The notes under the pieces are model-generated. The model did no database searches and had not been told where the DNA came from. It saw nothing but the letters and a program-made list of their open reading frames with translations. DNA of 64,000 nt from Arion vulgaris (taxonomy: Eukaryota > Mollusca > Gastropoda > Stylommatophora > Arionidae), in the NCBI GenBank assembly GCA_020796225.1, contig CM036754.1:13469867-13533866 (forward strand). The letters run 5' to 3'. Shown in pieces: positions 26,038-41,000 of the stretch; the first letter of the stretch is position 1; the number at the start of each line of letters is the position of its first letter. Both the position numbers and the translations under genes were made by a program.

Positions 26038-29000
26038 TTCTCCATTTGAAATATCCGACTGTCCCCGTGTGTTCTAATCCACCTTTTTTCATGATATGCA
26101 AAAAACAAATAACGGTTGTTTCTTTCCGATGTCACTCCCAGAGCGCTCTGACCGATTGCAGTACATTAATCTTTAATATTTATAGCTGTGTGGTTATCAA
26201 CATTATTTGCTTAAACCATGTTATCTCTGTTACCTCTATAAATGTTGATATGTATTTGTGTGGTTTTTTTTATTGCCCGTTTAATATGTCAGCATTGGTT
26301 GTGTGTAGAAATGAAGAACTTTTGACTTTCATAGAGAGCGATTTGTTACGTATAATGGTCTTTAAATGTCTGAAAGAGTTGGCTTTGCATGGTTTCTTTT
26401 ATTCTTTCTCTCATTTACATCAACATAGTTGTTGTTTTCAGAGTTACATATAGTATATATTTAAAACAGTAACAGTAAAAAAATATGTTTTATTTTTGTG
26501 CTAAGGCATGCAGGTGTAAGGGGAAATGAACGCGCTGATAGGCTTGCAGGTATGGCTTGCAGGTATGGCTTGCAGGTATGGCTTGCAGGTATGGCTTGCA
26601 GGTATGGCTTGCAGGTATGGCTTGCAGGTATGGCTTGCAGGTATGGCTTGCAGGTATGGCTTGCAGGTATGGCTGCTGTAAAAAGTAGGCGAGCAATGGA
26701 CCAGGCTGATATTATAAATTCCCTAAGAGAGATAAAACGAGTACATGATTCAAGTAATAGTGGTGAATCTACAACACTAACAAGACTGCAAGAACTCCAA
26801 TTCAAATGTGGTGTAGCTAGACAAGAACACTATGCTGGTAGTCAAAGAAGAATAGTAAACCAAAAAAGAACCGGTGTTGTTAGTCACCACACACTGAGAC
26901 ATACTGAGGAGGAGATCGGAGCACGTTATAGACTAATTGGTTCGACGTGCAGTGATGATGATCCGATGACTAAACTAAAACAGTAACAAGTAAATGTGTG
27001 CATTAAAACATTTTTATTAGACCGCGTCTTCTGATTTACCTTTACTTATGCATACTCTACATCAGTGGTAGGCTATTTATGCATACTCTACATCAGTGGT
27101 AGACAACCCACAGCCAACTGGCTGTAACCGATCCGACAACAAGTTTGGACCGGACTGAGATTATTCGGACATTACTATACTCTCCGGTATTTGAGTTTAA
27201 AGAAATGAATTTAGTAAAAGCATACGTCGGCCCCAAGACATACATACAGACACACACAAACCCGCGCGCACACGCTTGCACATACACGCACACGCTTGCA
27301 CACACATGCACACATAGATCCCTATTTTTTAAATCAATGTAAAAATTATATTTAATAATGAGTTGTTAAACATTGCCTGCGAAAAGTTACCAACAACACA
27401 AGAAAAGACAGAATCACTAACATCAGCATAAGAAAGAAAGTTGGCACAAAACCGTGCTTGAATTACATTGAGAGACAAAGAATGAAGTGGTTTGGCCCTT
27501 AATAAGAATGCATCCAAACTCCACAGTATACAGTCTTCTACAACAGAACATCGGAAAGAAGGCAAGAGGAAGACCACGGAAAAGATGGTTAGATGGCGTA
27601 GCAGAATCCTGTGAAAAAGCAAAGATAACAATCACACAAGCCACAGAACAGCGCAAGACAAAAACAGAAAACCACGACACTGGGCAACAACCCGGTGGCA
27701 GTGTGACGACAAAAGAAGAAGAAGAAACATTGCTCTCTAAAAATAATTTCTTTATCTCTAATCTACCAGTAAAAGTAACACAGGTGTTCCCGTAGAAACA
27801 CGTATTGGGGGAGAACTCGGCCGAGATGCTGCAGAAAGTGTCGTTCGTAGTTTTAGATAACGAAAAACTTAGGAAACAGAGCTACTATGTACGATTGGAA
27901 ATCCTTTACGTGATCAAAATAGTGATGTTGAATTTATACACAGATATATATATAGATATATACAGATATATACAGATTATATACAGATATTGCGCATCGC
28001 AGTTATCACAATCTTGATCAGACATTGCGCACCGTAGTTAGCACAATCTTGATCAGGCATTGCGCATCGCAGTTATCACAATCTTGATCAGGCATTGCGC
28101 ATCGCAGTTATCACAATCTTGATCAGGCATTGCGCATCGCAGTTAGCCAGACATTCCCGATGTAGACAAGCTTGTTCAGAAATTCTGTTATAGAATTGGT
28201 AAGCTACTCATCTATAATTTCTTGTTAATTTCTCTTTATTTCTCCCGCTTTCCATCCTCTCTCTCTTCCATCCCCTCTCTCTCTCTCTCTCGCTCTCTCT
28301 CTCATTCCCGTTCTCTACTTTCACCTCAATAATATAATTTATACTTATTAGCTTGCAAGTTATCTAATTTACAGGGGGGGAGAGGGTCTTGTGGCTAAGT
28401 TGTTAAGCCCTCGCCTCGAGTTCCGACGGTTGTGAGTTCGAATCCTGACCACGACGTTCTGTTCACGAGTGTATTTTTTCAGAGACCCTAGTATTGTTGC
28501 CGGAGCTACGGAGTTCGTGCCTTTTGCAATACTCTCTTCAGATGGCATGCCATTTATGCATACGAGTACTGAGCCATATGGGGTAAAACCCAGTGCACTG
28601 AAGTCAATCCTTTGGCTATCTCTTTTTATCTCCATCTCTAATTTATAGAAGGTTTTCCAGAAGTGAGAGTATCTGGCCTTCTGCATTCTCACATTTTCAA
28701 GAGGTCCGTCATGAATTATGCCCTATGGTATGAAAACGGCGGGTGCCTTTACTTATTTTAAATTTGAATATAGAAATTGCATATTTTATTTTGCAGACAA
28801 CAAAAATATAAAAGATGTTTGCGGGATAGAAAACATAGTAGCAGTAATTCAGTAATAGTTTCAATAAGTAATAGCCGTCCATCGCAAGCGATGATGACAA
28901 CAATCTCAGACGTGTACTGTTGCACCTCTCTGGTGTGTGCGGAGGTGACTGTAGAGTCCAATCCTAGTACAGAATCCCCGACCACAGGTGGGGCATACAT

Positions 29001-32000
29001 GATCAAGGTTAGACATGTGCGTGTTGTGTGCTCTGTCTTTCGCGCTGCTCGTTTTCTCTGTGACTCAACAATACGATGATTCTCAGCTATTCGGGCTCCT
29101 CCTTTGTTGCCACAGCGCCACATTTGGCGATCTTGCGCAAGGATTCCCAGCACGTATTGTCTATATCGAAGCATTTCAGAGACACTTTAAGAGTGTCTTT
29201 AAAGCGTTTTTTTGTCCACCAGCTAAACGTCTGCCCCCTTCAAACTCGCCATACATCAACTATTTTGGGATGCGTTTATCAGGCATTCGAGCAACGTGAC
29301 CGACCCATCTCAGTTGGGCCTTCTGCAACAGGGTGTTGACGCTTGGGATCTTTGCTCTTGTGAAGACTTCGCTGTCTGGAATTTTGTCCTGCCAGTTTAT
29401 TTTTAGTATTCTGCGTAGACAGCTTGTGTGGAAATGGTTTAATTTTCTTGCGTGTCTGCTATACACTGTCCATGTCTCGCTTGCGTACAGCAGCGTGGTT
29501 AGCACTATGGCCTGGTAAACTTTCAGCTTTGTGACTATGCTTATCCCCTTCCGTTCCCACACAGTGACACGTAACCTTCCGAACGCAGCACTGGCTTTGG
29601 ATATCCTATTGTGGACCTCAGAATCTATGTTTGCCGATCTGGATAGGAGGCTGCCAAGATAAGCAAAGTTGTCCGTTGACTGGAGACGCTGGTGTTTAAT
29701 GTTGATGACTGGATCGTAATACTGTTCTCTAGGGGCGGGCTGAAACATGACCTCTGTTTTTGGTGTTAATGGTGAGGCCAAACCTATCACAGGCCATTGA
29801 GAACTTGTCCATGTAAGTCTGCATTTCTTCCACAGAGTTGGTAGCGAGGGCACAGTCATCAGCAAACAACAGGTTTGAGATAGTTGATTCTTTTACCTTG
29901 GTGGAGGATTTTAACCTCCGAAGATTGAATAGATTACCGTCTGTCCTGTATCTAATCTTTACCCCATGTTCGTCGCCTTCAATAGGTACTGAACAAATGA
30001 ATATCTATTATTCCTGTTCGTGTTTTCCATTTCACAGACTTCATTCTTACAAAATACGTTCAGAAGTATAAGTACTCGCAAAAAGGGACATTCTTTTACA
30101 TGCCAAATCTCCAAGCAATGGCAGACGAACTTCCAAGAAAATACCTAGATAACCCTAACAGTAATATGGAAGACAACAAAATAAAAACAAGATCCGCTGG
30201 TGAGGCCCCCACCCCACCGGCTAGGAGGATCTTATAAAAACTCTTTTGAAGATCACAACGTGGTGAATAGTACTGGGAAATACTGTTGGTAAAATTATTC
30301 TAAAAGATTGTCCCTGTTTCATTTTCAGGCTAGTACTCTCTTATAAGTCATGAAGCTCTAGTTCAGTTTTTCACGCTGCTTCTTGAGTATGTAAATAGCT
30401 TGCATTGAACAAAGTCTCCACCCCTGGATTAAAAGCCTTTCTAAGCCGGGCACACCCTTTCAGAATAAGAACAAGTCTTATTTTGGTTAGATTTTCCTTC
30501 TTCTTTCTTCCTTTTCTCTAATCTTATTTTACCTCACATCGTCAGGATAAGATGAGATAATACAAACATGTAATTTATTCTACACAGGGGATTGTTGGCT
30601 ACTAGCTGCTGTTGCCTCACTTACCTGTAATGAGAAAATCTTCAATTTTGTGGTGGATCCAAACCAGTCATTCACCAGCAACTATTGTGGTATCTTCAGG
30701 TTAGACATTTTACAAACTTTTAAATTCTTCCTGATATTTTTGAAACCTTTGCTGTTTGAATAAAGTAACATGTGGTCACACCCAGTCGATCTAACAACTA
30801 AGTTTTGGGGAAACCTGACAGACCTGAAGCTGATTGCCAAGTTTGTGGTCCACCTTAAACTAAGCGCACATTGCCCGTCTGCCCAGCGTGTTCGTAGCGC
30901 GTTGGACTACGGGTGACTATCCCTCTGTGTGTGCGGGTTCAATTCCGCGGGATGGCAGAAAAAGCCACAGATTCCCCAGATTTACGGTGTTCGTGGCACC
31001 GAACCGAAGGGTTACGATGTCCATGGCACCGAGCCGAAGAGCTGAAAAGCTCAAGTGCTTCTGGATGGAAAAAAAAACAACAATAAGTACACGACCAGCG
31101 ATGGTTGAAGGAGGATACCTGACAGACTTAAAGCTCAATGTCCAGTTTATGGTCCACAGTAAACTAAGTTGAAACAGACCAGAAATTGCATTAATGACAA
31201 GTAAAATTAATCATATATTCAACATAGTTGTCGAAAGTGAAGCTGACAACACTCTGTGCTAGTGGTCGCCAAGAATTTCTGCAGAGTTGTCGAAAGTGAA
31301 GCTAACAACACTCTGTGCTAGTGGTCGCCAAGAATTTCTGCAGAGTTGTCGAAAGTGAAGCTGACAACACTCTGTGCTAGTGGCCGCCAAGAATTTCTGC
31401 AGAGTTGTCGAAAGTGAAGCTGACAACACTCTGTGCTAGTGGCCACAAGAATTTCAGCAGAGTTGTGGAAAGTGAAGCTGACAACACTCTGTGCTAGTGG
31501 CCACAAGAATTTCAGCAGAGTTGTCGAAAGTGAAGCTGACAACACTCTGTGCTAGTGGCCGCAAAGAATTTCTGCAGAGTTGTCGAAAGTGAAGCTGACA
31601 ACACTCTGTGCTAGTGGCCACCAAGAATTTCAGCAGAGTTGTCAAAAGTGAAGCTGACAACACTGTGCTAGTGGCCGCAAGAATTTCTGCAGAGTTGTCG
31701 AAAGTGAAGCTGACAACACTCTGTGCTAGTGGCCACCAAGAATTTCAGCAGAGTTGTCAAAAGTGAAGCTGACAACACTGTGCTAGTGGCCGCAAGAATT
31801 TCTGGGGTTCAAGGCCAGTTTATCCCCACCAAAAAATTTAAGACTACAAGAAACCCTGATCCTTTACTTTAGGATCTCTCTCTCAAATCACTGCCCAGAC
31901 CGATGTACCAGATTTAAGTGGAAATTCTTTTCATGTGGAAATCTGATTCATGCAGCCTTAGTATTGGCATCTTCTTCTTCTTCTTTGCGTTCGTTCTTTA

Positions 32001-35000
32001 CGACCAATTTTAATCACTCTTTGTGATATGTTTGATCTTTGCCAAGAACGTGTATACGTTGCACATTGGTTTGGTAGGCCTTTAAACGCATATACTTCTA
32101 CAAGTTTAAGACACATGCATCCGATTTCAGCCAAACCTCCTTAGTCGCCTCTTACGACATGCAGGTAACAGTGGTTCTATTCTTTACACTCCAATTTGGG
32201 CCCCATTAACCACTTGGGCGACTTTGGGATCTAAATTACAATGAACCAAGATATGTAAATCTATTCACATTTTATATTTTCTCACCGCTTATAAAAGTAT
32301 CGTTTATCGTGCTTGTTTTATCTGTTGTCATTATTTTTATTTTTGCAACATGAAGATATCAATTTTGTTTTTTTTATCTTGCATGCCTATTATTAATTTT
32401 TCAATCCCTTTTTTGCGTTGTTAACAACAGTAACACTGTATCATCAGCATATCTTAGTTCAGGTATTTCTCTTCCTTCGATTATAAAAGGATTGTATTGT
32501 TCTTCTCCACTATCTTCTGTAACATTCCTCATGTTGTGTTTAACATTTATGCTGATGGCTCTTTAGCATATATTATTTTCCACTTCCATTATCTGTGTGT
32601 TCAAGTTTCCATAATGTCCTGCTACCATCGTCATCTTTTGGTCATCTTCTGTCTCATCTTCCAGGAACCATGCACTCCATTCTTGTTATCTCTAAACAAA
32701 TGGAACATTTAATGTCACTAAAATATTTCAGTTTCAGAGACATGATATTGTTTATATCACATAACTTGATATCAGCATAAACTGAATATGATGAATAAAA
32801 GAAATTTATCAACCGAATATAGGCAATGAAGTGGAAAATCAGGGACGCCATACAAATGATGCATATTACCAGCTCAAATAGAAAAGAGCAAGTTTTACTT
32901 TTTAGACTGCACAGGCCACAGCAAACTGAGGTACCTTCATTTCAACAAGCTAAACATATGAATTTCTGATGAATCTAATTGTCGGACTGACAAAATGACA
33001 TCTGAACATTTTTACAAAGAAGTCCTGAATATGATGAGCAAAGAAGACCATTTCATGATAAGTTATTTTGGAGATCTTGACAACTTTAGGTGAACCACTG
33101 TTTTCATTAAACTTCTTCAACTTGATATCAGAGAGGGAACATCCCTCGCCATTCAGGCAAGACTTCAGAAATACGTATAATTTAGACCCCAAGTAAAGGA
33201 TAAAAAACTCCAGAAGTCCAACACCGTACCGTGTGAACACCTAGAATTGTTGACCTAAGATATCAAACACCAGAATTTCCTCAACGTGAGGTTATTAGCA
33301 CAGTGTGTTATCAATTTCAATATTAGAGATATACTGTTTGAATGAGTTGTACTATTGTGTCTACAAGGTTCAACTTCTGGCATCAGGGAGACTGGCAGGA
33401 AGTTGTTGTAGATGACAGACTGCCAACTTACCGTAATCAGCTCGTGTTCATGCACTCCACGGAGAAAAGTGAGTTCTGGAGTGCGTTGTTGGAGAAGGCA
33501 TATGCCAAGTAAGTTTATTCTCATAGTATTCACCAAGTAAGTCTGTTCACATCTTCTCTTCTTCTCTAACTTCCCTTGAAGCATAATGCATCAACACATT
33601 TCCTCCAACTAGATTTGTCTTGGGCAAGCCATATTAGTTCATTGCAGGTCTTTCCAGCCTCTTCTCTTTCTCTGTCTACAATTCGTCTCCATGTCTCTCT
33701 AGGTTGCTCCCTATCTCTCTTGCCTCCTGGATTCCATTTCAAAGCCACATATGGGTGCCTTCTTCTTTCTTCTTCTTCTTTTGTCGTCACACTGCTACCG
33801 GGTTGTTGCCTAGTGTCATGGTTTTCTTTTTTGTCTTGTGCTGTTCTGGTGGTTTGGGTGATTGTTATTTTTGCTCTTTCACACGATTCTGCTACGCCAT
33901 CTAACCATCTTTTTCGTGGTCTTCCTCTTGCCTTCTTTCCGATGTTCTGTTGTAGAAGACTGTATACTGTGGAGTTTGGATGCATTCTTATTAAGTGGCC
34001 AAACCACTTCATTCTTTTTTTTCTCAATGTAATTCAAGCAAGGTTCATATAGGTGTTTGGTCTTCTAAATTCTCAATATATGTCCCAACCACTTCCACCT
34101 CCTACGTTTTATTTCCTCATTGATATTGTTGACGCCTGTGCATCGAGTGAACACATATTAAATAAGTCTGTTCTGAAAACATCTTCCAGTTAAGTCTGTT
34201 CTCACATCTTTCACGAATAATGGTGCCAAATTAAATATTGATTTTCATGAGAATCATTGCCTGGCAACATTCTAATTAGATAATAACATTATCATTAATC
34301 AATAAAAAGACATTGTGCAGCGCAACTGTTGTTACACATGATATGTCATGACTTGTGTTACAGAACTTCACTCGTGCAATAATACTGATTGCAAATAGTA
34401 AACAAAAATGTGTCATGTGTATGCTACTCATACTCTAATCATGATCAGTACGCAGACAATGAGTGGAATTTCTACTATATTACTCTAGTGTTAAAATGAT
34501 CACATTCAACAATGTGTATGCTACTCAAACTCTAATCATGATCAGTACGCAGACAATGAGTGGAATTTCTACTATATTACTCTAGTGTTAAAATGATCAC
34601 ATTCAACAATGTGTATGCTACTCATACTCTAATCATGATCAGTACGCAGACAATGAGGGGAATTTCTACCAAATTACTCTAGTGTTAAAATGATCACATT
34701 CAGTTTTTGTCCCTGGACATGGAGGAGTTAAGAGCAATGAATGCACGGACATACTGGCTGACTTGGCAACGGTGTCAGAAGGAAAAGCATTGGGCCATCC
34801 TGACATACTGAATGCACTGACAGACTCCGCTCAAGTAGCGAATTTTCAAGGTTGTAAATTGTAGTCACTGGCAAAAATACAGAAGATGGGAGTTTAGCTT
34901 GGTGCAGCCCATAAGGACAACCACAAATTATATACAAAATGATTGTGCAACCAACACAGAACTGGTGGGTTTTAAAAAAAAGTCATTTGAAACCAAGAAT

Positions 35001-38000
35001 TGGCTTTATTTACACTGGGTTTCCCACTATGGCTTAGTCCCTCCCCACAAAAATGGTATGCCACTTGCCAAGAATTTTCACAAAGCATGAACTTTGTAGC
35101 TACTATAGCAATCCTAGGAATGTCCAGAAAGAATACACCAGTGAAATGATCTGGATTTGAACACTTGACTTCAGAATGCATGATAAACTACTTGACTACT
35201 TTGCCCTAATTGTATGTTCCCCAAAATTCATAAACTCAATAATCCTGGTAGGCTTATCGTTTCCGCTTGCTCTTGCCCTACTGAACACATCTCCGAATTC
35301 CTGGACAGCATCTTTAATCCTATAGTTTCCACCTTACCTTCATTTTTGAAAGATACGAACCACGCTTTGTCTGGTTTTTTTTCCATTGAGTTGCTACCGA
35401 CAGGACCTACCGTCTCTTCCTTCTTGATGTGTGCTCATTGCACACCTCTATACCTTATTCCGACGGCCTTAAAGCTCTCCAGTTCTTTCTCAATAGGAGA
35501 ACTAATCCACTTGTGTTAACCTCTGCTCTCCTTTGTCTTGCAGAACTAGTTCTCACTCTCAACTCCTTTCAGTTCAATGACCAATTCTTTGAGCAGATCA
35601 GTTGGGTCGCCATGGACACTAAAATGGGATCTAGTTATGCTAGTCTATTCATGGGTTATCTTGAACACCTAGTATAGACTACATATTATGGCCCTCTTCC
35701 GTCTCTTTATCACAGATACATTGATGACTGTATTGGCACTACTGATATGCCTGAAGCTGATTTGTCACGCTTCATCAATTTCATTAATGTTTTCAACCCT
35801 TCTATCCGTTTTACCACTCACATCTTCACTTCTTACGTCAACTTTCTTGACATTACTATCTCCATTAACCTATCCACTATCTCTACATCAGTATATTATA
35901 AGCCTACTGATGCACATAGTTTTCTCCTTTATACTTCTTTCCATCCCCAGGCTTGTCATGATTCTTTGACATTCTCATAGCTCTTGCGTCTTCGTCGCCT
36001 TTGTAGCGAGGACAATGACTTTCTTGATAGAGATCTCGAGATGCTTGATTTCTTCCGCAAGCACCTATACCCAGAGAAGGTGCTTGTATCTGCTATACAT
36101 CGAGTTCAAAAAATCACTTGCCAGCAGGCCCTTACCAACCAGCATAGGACTGCTAACTCTACTGTGACGACAGGTCTCACAATAATGTTTATAACACACT
36201 AGGCCCAACAATAGTAACTTAAACTTCTCACAAAATTTCAAAGTGAAAATACACAAATATTCTTACTTGTTTACTTATTATGTGTGTATCATGTGACTTG
36301 TTGTTTGTCTCTTGGTCTTCTTCATACTCTAAAACCAGATCTTGTACTATTGTAAGATTTATATAATGTCTATCCATCTGTCTCTTGGTCTTCCTCATAT
36401 TCTAAACCCAGATCTTCTACTATTGTAAAATTTCTGCAATGGTGTCTATTCATCTGTTTCTTGGTTTTCATCATGTTCTAAAACCAAATCTTCTACTATT
36501 GTAAAATTTCAGCAATGCTGTTTATCCATCTGTTTCTTGGTTTTCTTTGTACCTTAAATCCACGGCTCAGAAACATGGACAGCCTACTCAAGACACGAGA
36601 GGAGACTTAACATCTTTCACCTTCGATGTCTCCGCAAGATTATGAACATCAGGTGGTACGACAAGATAACCAACTCTGAAGTACTGCAATGTGCAAACCT
36701 GCCTTCCATCATGGGCATGCTCAGCAGTAGACGACTAAGATGGTTGGGGCATGTGAGAAGAATGGAAACTTGTCGCATACCAAAACAAATGTTGTTCTGT
36801 GAACTTTCGGAGGGAAGAGGCACCAGGGCAGACCACTGCTCAGATATAAAGATGTCTGCAAAGCCTCAATGAAAAACTTTTCTATAGGTCCCAGCACATG
36901 GGAAAGACTAGCTGATGACAGAGTTGTGTGGAAAGCCAACTTGCGAAAGGGCGCAGAATCTTTTGGAAGAGACTTATGTATGAGCTGAACGACAAGAGAG
37001 AAAAGCGAAAACTCAGAAGTTGTCATAGTAAAACACTTGCCAATTGACCGTCTGTAAAGACGAAAAAGGCCATATATATAAATCCATGTCCATCAACTAT
37101 TGTAAGATATTTATTGCAATAAGAAAAAAATCACAATTATATAACTAACAACTTGTAACTATTGACTTCAACACTTCTAACACTGCAAACTGCTAACACT
37201 GCAAACTGCTAGCACTTCTAATCTAAGCAAGAGCTGCCTTTACTTGTCATGTATTAATGTTTATCTCATGATATCAGGCTAGTGGGCTCATATGAATCCC
37301 TGAAAGGTGGCAGCACCTGTGAGGCTATGGAGGATTTTACTGGTGGTGTGACAGAGATGTTTGATCTGAAAAATTCACCACCAAATTTGCTGAAAATTAT
37401 GCTTAAAGCCTGCCAACGTGGCTCCCTGATGGGCTGCTCTATTGATGTATGTATGCAAATCTTTGTTTGCTTTCTTTTTTTTAATTTAACAAAATAACAT
37501 TTGTAGAAAGTGTTCAGATTAATCAATTCCAAATTACCTAATTAATCATCACAAGTACAACATCATGAGAAAACAAAATGGGGAATATTAACATTTCTGC
37601 AATCATCATCAATGTCAGTAACAGCAATGTGTCATCATCATCAAATAGCTTGTCCTGAGCAGAACTTTGCCACCCCAACAGTTCTCCAGAATTTCTCTCT
37701 CTCATAGGCCAGATGTCCTGCCTCTGCAGCCGTCATGTTCAAATCATCAGATACATCCTGAATCCATCTTCTTCGCTGTCTACCTCTTCTTCTCTTTGCC
37801 GGTGTGCCTCCTTCCATGATGGTTTTCTCCAGCCCTTCATGTCTTTTTATATATCCAAAATATCTCAATTTTCTCTTTCTTATTTGTAGCATCAGCCAGT
37901 TTTGTTTGAGTTCAAGTTTTTTCTGAATAGATCTATTTGTTTTCTTCTCTGTCCAAGATATACTGAGGACTCTTCTGCAAGACTTATATTCGAAAGCACA

Positions 38001-41000
38001 TATATGTTTTTCCACTGCTTTATTAAATGTTCATGCTTCACACCCATACGTTGCCACTGGGAATATGCATGCTCTTAATATTCTGATCTTTTTTCCCTTA
38101 TCATTTCCATTCCATACTGTTTTTAGTTGTTTAATTATTTGTAAAGCCATGTTTGTTCTTCTTTTAATTTCCTTCATCCCATTTCCATCTGTTGTTAGCA
38201 GTTGACCAAGATATTAAAAACTGCTCACATTTTCTACTTTCTCTCCGTTGATAAAAATATCTTGTCATGTTCGTTTTATCTGTTGTCATTATTTTTGTTT
38301 TTGCCACATTGAGATATAGATTTTTTTTTTTTTTGCTTTACTATCATCATATTTACATTTCCTTGTCAACATGCAACTACACATATATTTTCACAGGCAA
38401 TACCAGGTCAGATTGAGTCTGAGCTGGCCAATGGTCTCATCTGTGGTCATGCTTACAGTGTTACTGATGTGCAACTGGTAAGGATGTGTAGTTTAATATT
38501 GTGTTTGTGTGTGTCTTTGTTTGTCTGTTTGTTTGTTAGAATCACAATTCCCCCACGTTTGTATTATTTATTCAATTAATAGTGGTGAATATACAACCCT
38601 AACCAGACTGCAGAAATTACAAGTCAAATGTGGTGTAGCTAGACAAGAGCACTGTACTAGTAGCCAAAGAAGAATAGTAAACCAACAAAAAAACCGGTAT
38701 GATTAGTTACCACCCACTGAGAGACATACTGAGGAGGAAATCGAGCACATATGGACTAATTGGTTCGATGTGCAGTGAAGATGATCAGATGATTAAACTA
38801 AAACTTAACTGTGTCTCTACAGTGGAACTAAATTCTACAGTGGCAGTTGAATTGTTTCTAATGGCTCTCAGGTTGTCCCAGCCTCAATTGCATACCAGGA
38901 AAGCACTGGAAAGTAAAGATGGCCAACTTTAAGTAGGCCACATAATCCATTGTGCGTCATCACTGGCCTCTTTGTCTCAGATCACAATAGGTTTTGCATC
39001 ACGTATTTTGTTCTGTGCTGAATCAAAACGTCTATGTGGCTGTAATGGCCTACTCTGGAGTGGCAATCTTTGCCACAGTTGTTACAGGTGAAACTGGAAA
39101 CTGGAGCTGATACATAGGTTGGTCTCTTTGCCCTCCATTGTGGGCTGATGGTTAATGAAAAATGTGGAACTAGTAGACCATATTTCACAATATTTCTCAT
39201 TGTAGAAAAATAGTTCCTTTACTTTTATCTCTCTCATCATTATCAAATAGCTTGTCCTGAGCAGAACTTTGCCACCCCAACAGTCCTCTGGAATTTCTCT
39301 CTCTCATAGTCCAGATGTCCTGCCTCTGCAGCAATCTGTTCAAACCATCAGTTACATCCTAAATCCATCCTCTCCCTGATATTATCTCTCTAGAGCTGGA
39401 TAATAAAGAAAAATATGGAGAGAAAAAGTCAGGTTGCTGTATAAATGTTCTAGAATGATGTTGTTGTGGATCTCTGACAGAGAGCACAGAAGAAACTTGT
39501 TAGGGATCTGGCAGTAGAGAAACATTTCAAGCTTGCATGGTTCGGATATGAGACAGACATGACTCCCTCTCAAAACAATTCTTCAGTGAGCAACAGAAAG
39601 TGGTAGGAGAAGAAGACGCAAAGAAAAGCATGGGCTGATAGCATCAAGTATTGGTCAAGAAAGGACTTTTCCACAATCGTCTGCCTAACAGAGGAAATAG
39701 ATCTTTGGAAGGAATTATGAGCTTGCGATTTCATCATGGAACCCCAGGACCTTATTGGGTTATAAACTTTATTATTATTATTGTCATTATTATTATATCT
39801 CCAGCTGTTTGCATTAGACAGTGCATATCTCCTGCTGTTTGTATTAGACAGACTGTATGTCTCCAGCTGTTTGTATTAGACAGTGCATATCTCCTGCTGT
39901 TTGTATTAGACAGTGCATATCTCCTGCTGTTTGTATTAGACAGTGCATATCTCCTGCTGTTTGTATTAGACAGACTCTATGTCTCCAGCTGTTTGTATTA
40001 GACAGATTGTATGTCTCCAACTGTTTGTATTAGGTTCATAGTTCTCCTTATTGTTAATATTCACATTGTAATCTCCAACTGTATTTAGCATACAAAATGT
40101 TACTTTTCTCTGAATGATAATTCTCTATTTAGGCTGACATTAAGACTTCAAGGGTTCAAGGTCAGATTCCTATGGTAAGAGTTCGAAACCCTTGGGGTAA
40201 CGGCTCAGAATGGAAAGGAGCTTGGAGTGATGGGTAAGTAAATGAGAATAGATACATAATTTATTTACTGAAGCAAATCAGACCTTCAAGAGTTATGGTA
40301 CTTTGACCCTGATAGTTTGCCCTTGTCTGATTTCTTATCCACTTCTTCAGGAGAGCATATGTCCCTTCTGCAGTGATTCTCTCCCCTACAGGAAACTAGA
40401 TCTAAAGTAATTAATTTCTTCTTCTTTGCGTTCATTCATTACGACCAATTTTAATCACTCTTTGTGATATGTTTGATCTTTGCCAAGAACGTGTATATGG
40501 TGCACATTGGTTTGGTAGAGTAATTAATATGTTTCTCCTGTAATAGTATCTGCACATTGTGTTGCTGGCATCATGCGTGGTTGCAACTTTTAGTTACCTT
40601 ATGTAGGATATTGTGTTGCTGGCATCATGTATGGTCGCAACTTTTAGTTCCTATATGTAGGATATTGAGAGCCATGATAGCATAGTGGTTAGTGCACTTG
40701 TTTCTTAGACGAATAGTCCCATGTTCAAAATTTTCTACTTAGTCAGCCCATAGACTTGATCAGAGGGCTCTGTCTTGCCAAGTTGCAATGCAGAGACCTT
40801 TTGTTGTTGCCCTACAAAGTCACAAGTCATATAGACCACTAATTGCTATTTGTTGCTACTGTCATTACTGTCTATAATACCGCTTTTAGGGTAGCGTGAG
40901 GACAGGGGCACATGTGCCTGTGGAATTTAATTGCCGCATGGCTAGTGCAGTTGCCACAAAACTGTTCAGGTTGGGATGTTTCTTTATACCCCATGCACAA

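Noticed and set aside
31225..31803. Possible repeat-protein gene
   Set aside because: Open frames exist only because the 59-60-bp unit keeps phase in places; no start, splice or family support.
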